Shown in pieces: positions 61,056 to 64,000 of a DNA stretch of 64,000 nt (position 1 is its first letter; every line of letters starts with the position of its first letter). Origin of the DNA: Shewanella maritima. GTDB lineage: Bacteria > Pseudomonadota > Gammaproteobacteria > Enterobacterales > Shewanellaceae. The DNA lies in contig NZ_CP036200.1 of assembly GCF_004295345.1 (NCBI RefSeq), forward strand, positions 3,218,501-3,282,500. The letters are read 5' to 3'. The notes under the pieces were generated by a model, which was not told the DNA's origin, made no database searches, and worked only from the letters and a program-made list of their open reading frames with translations. A program made the position numbers and the translations under genes.

Positions 61056-61511
61056 CTATTTACAGAAGAGTTTTACCCTCTGCTCATTCTCGTTTATTGC
61101 CTGTGTTTTTTGTTCAGCGGTCATTTGCTCCATCTCACCGGTTTTTTCATTCTTTCGAGTCAGGCGGTTGTAGCTCTTTAATACGCTTAAACTGTGCTTA
61201 GCACTTTCGCAAAGCTCTTTGGCTTGTTCTTTGTCTGTTGCGTTAATGATAGCGGCTGATTTTTCTAACTCAGATTGCTTTTGCACTTGCTCGCGTTTCT
61301 TTGGGGCAATATACCCTGCCTTAGCTGGTTCAATGTCTTCGCTATATATTTTAGTTGCGTTGACGCCTTTCGGCGGTTGCTCGCTGTAGTGCACCACGCC
61401 TTTATCATCGACCCAAGTGTAGATCACTGCTGCAGAGGCGAGTGGTATTGCAACTACAAAGATAAATAAGGCTGCTGTGATGTTGATTAGTAAAGAGTGC
61501 TGTCGGCTCAT
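61056..61511 (-). CDS. DUF4124 domain periplasmic protein
   Basis: This 151-residue protein has a signal peptide or anchor (residues 8-27) followed at once by the DUF4124 motif IYTWVDDKGVVHYSEQPP, a small beta hairpin domain seen in many envelope proteins. The remaining ~95 residues are helical and charged, with cysteines in ELCESAK and at the C-terminal end (LFCK). The function is unknown. It is monocistronic. Confidence 0.82.
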   Translation of the reverse strand: MSRQHSLLINITAALFIFVVAIPLASAAVIYTWVDDKGVVHYSEQPPKGVNATKIYSEDIEPAKAGYIAPKKREQVQKQSELEKSAAIINATDKEQAKELCESAKHSLSVLKSYNRLTRKNEKTGEMEQMTAEQKTQAINENEQRVKLFCK

Positions 61512-61860
61512 GGTAACGTCCAGGTTGTATGAACTTATTTGTTATTTATCCCAACATAGGATATCCGCATAATAAAGCCAACAAATAATCTAATAAAAAT
61601 TGTTCGAAGGCAAAGTTACCTGAATCAGTAGCTTAGCTTCGCTGCGTCCATCTGAGAGCAGAGTAATGCTCTAAGGCTAAAAATAACTTGTCATTTTTAG
61701 TCTATGCTTATCTGTCCCGCTCGAGTTCAGTGCTCTTTTGCATAGCTTGCTAGGCTCTTTTAGTAATGGTTTAGTACCTGGCTAGTACTGAAATGGAGCT
61801 GTAATGCACATTTAGGGCTGGTGTTGCTTAAATTGTGCGCGCTTGAGCAGTGTTTTTAAG
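61512..61860. other. Gene-free stretch upstream of the rRNA promoter
   Basis: There is no ORF or RNA I can support. GGCTAAAAAT and ATTTTTAGTC (61675-61702) form an imperfect hairpin that may insulate the rRNA operon. Sequence closer to 61860 is probably UP-element or Fis territory, but I cannot mark sites. Confidence 0.4.
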
Positions 61861-61878
61861 AAAATCGCATATAAGGGC

Positions 61879-61906
61879 TTGCGCAAATAAATCTGCCCCC
61901 TATAAT
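61879..61906 (+). promoter_or_regulatory. rRNA promoter P1
   Basis: TTGCGC (61879-61884) and TATAAT (61901-61906) have a 16-base spacer. The following GCGCACCC discriminator is GC-rich, as expected for ppGpp-sensitive rrn promoters. Confidence 0.8.
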
Positions 61907-62074
61907 GCGCACCCACTGACCTACAGGACGTAGGGAATGCCAAAGCTTGTCTGGAACAAGCTTGGTAGGCACGGCGCAGCGGCCAACACGAGGTGTAGGC
62001 AGTGAACCTGACAGTTTGATTTGAAGGCATTTAAGCCACTCAAATCAAGGCGAAAAGAAAGTTTGAAAAAACAC

Positions 62075-62102
62075 TTGACGCCGAGATGGGAAAGCGTAGA
62101 AT
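62075..62102 (+). promoter_or_regulatory. rRNA promoter P2
   Basis: TTGACG and TAGAAT have a 16-base spacer, about 200 bases downstream of P1 and 255 bases before the 16S start. Confidence 0.72.
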
Positions 62103-62139
62103 ACGCAGCCCTGACCCGATGAGCCAAGCGCGAACGGGA

Positions 62140-62151
62140 TGCTCTTTAACA
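62140..62151 (+). promoter_or_regulatory. boxA antitermination element
   Basis: TGCTCTTTAACA is the canonical rrn boxA for NusB/S10-dependent antitermination, placed between P2 and 16S. Confidence 0.85.
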
Positions 62152-62155
62152 ATAT

Positions 62156-62180
62156 GACAAGTATATCTGTGTGGACATTC
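62156..62180 (+). other. 16S precursor processing stem, 5' arm
   Basis: ACAAGTATATCTGTGTGGAC pairs with GTTCACACAGATAACTTGT after the 16S gene (63935-63954). This is the long stem cut by RNase III. Confidence 0.7.
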
Positions 62181-62355
62181 ACAGAGCGTTAAATTCGACA
62201 GATTCATCTTTTGATGAGTCACAAAATTTAAAACTCATTGATGTTCATACGACACAAGTTAATTTGAATTGTTCATTCAATTTAAATTGACGCATGACAG
62301 TAGAATTCATTGAGTCAGTTCTTTCTATTTTATAGAGAGTGACTGTAAAAACTTT

Positions 62356-63907
<1,552 letters not shown>

Positions 63908-64000
63908 TCGACACGAATTTAGACCTGTTGAGTGTTCACACAGATAACTTGTCGCTTCTTTTATAAGAAGTGAGAGTCAAATGCGCCGCGAGCCGGTTAG
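63908..64000 (+). other. Start of 16S-23S spacer with 3' processing arm
   Basis: The spacer is cut by the window edge. It contains the 3' arm of the 16S processing stem (63935-63954). No tRNA gene begins before the edge. Confidence 0.7.

Overview
The window looks like chromosome from a marine Shewanella or a close relative in the Alteromonadales. The 16S rRNA gene at the right end reads as Shewanella-type. The core blocks metK / tkt-epd-pgk-fba, srmB-trmN, xerD-dsbC-recJ and bamD / rluD-pgeF-clpB fit gammaproteobacterial, and partly specifically Shewanella, gene order. This is recognition from memory, not a database search.

Left part (1-5300): the end of a sodium:dicarboxylate-type symporter, a META/HslJ lipoprotein, two GNAT acetyltransferases, small hypotheticals, a lipoprotein with a C-terminal GlyGly-CTERM (rhombosortase) signal, and metK under four tandem met boxes. 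Two inverted copies of a ~200-bp repeat flank metK.

Xylose/xylan locus (about 6200-21900): it holds a TonB-dependent receptor, xylulokinase, xylose isomerase, a xylose-type MFS symporter, a Gfo/Idh/MocA oxidoreductase, a PhyH-type dioxygenase, a GH26-like secreted glycosidase, a LacI-family regulator, a cytoplasmic GH43 and a GPH-family symporter. Near-identical 14-bp palindromes (TGTTA-S-CGRTAACA type) precede four transcription units, so one LacI-type regulon is likely. The inferred route is outer-membrane uptake of xylo-oligosaccharides, inner-membrane symport, GH43 hydrolysis, then XylA/XylB, with transketolase encoded next door.

Central metabolism and neighbours (22157-38000): tkt, epd, pgk and class II fba, then MATE, DUF481, a lone response regulator, a ToxR-like membrane regulator with a small ToxS-like partner, a 461-residue unknown, a PAS/degenerate-GGDEF sensor and a TatD-linked radical SAM protein. 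Three copies of a ~270-300 bp TA-flanked repeat (MITE-like) lie at 12.4, 26.6 and 29.8 kb; one abuts the pgk stop codon and separates pgk from fba.

Right part (38100-64000): an RND pump with its adaptor, srmB, trmN, brnQ, xerD, dsbC, recJ, tRNA-Phe, then a tightly coupled three-gene operon (RND/MMPL exporter, ferritin-like diiron protein, KAS III-like synthase) that is the best candidate here for an undescribed biosynthesis-and-export system. It is followed by bamD, rluD-pgeF, clpB with a clear sigma-32 promoter, a DUF4124 protein and the start of an rRNA operon with two promoters and boxA.

Three core genes (fba, trmN, recJ) each carry one single-base deletion that breaks an otherwise normal frame. 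This points to sequencing or assembly error at least as strongly as to real pseudogenes. There is no CRISPR array, prophage or transposase gene that I can support.
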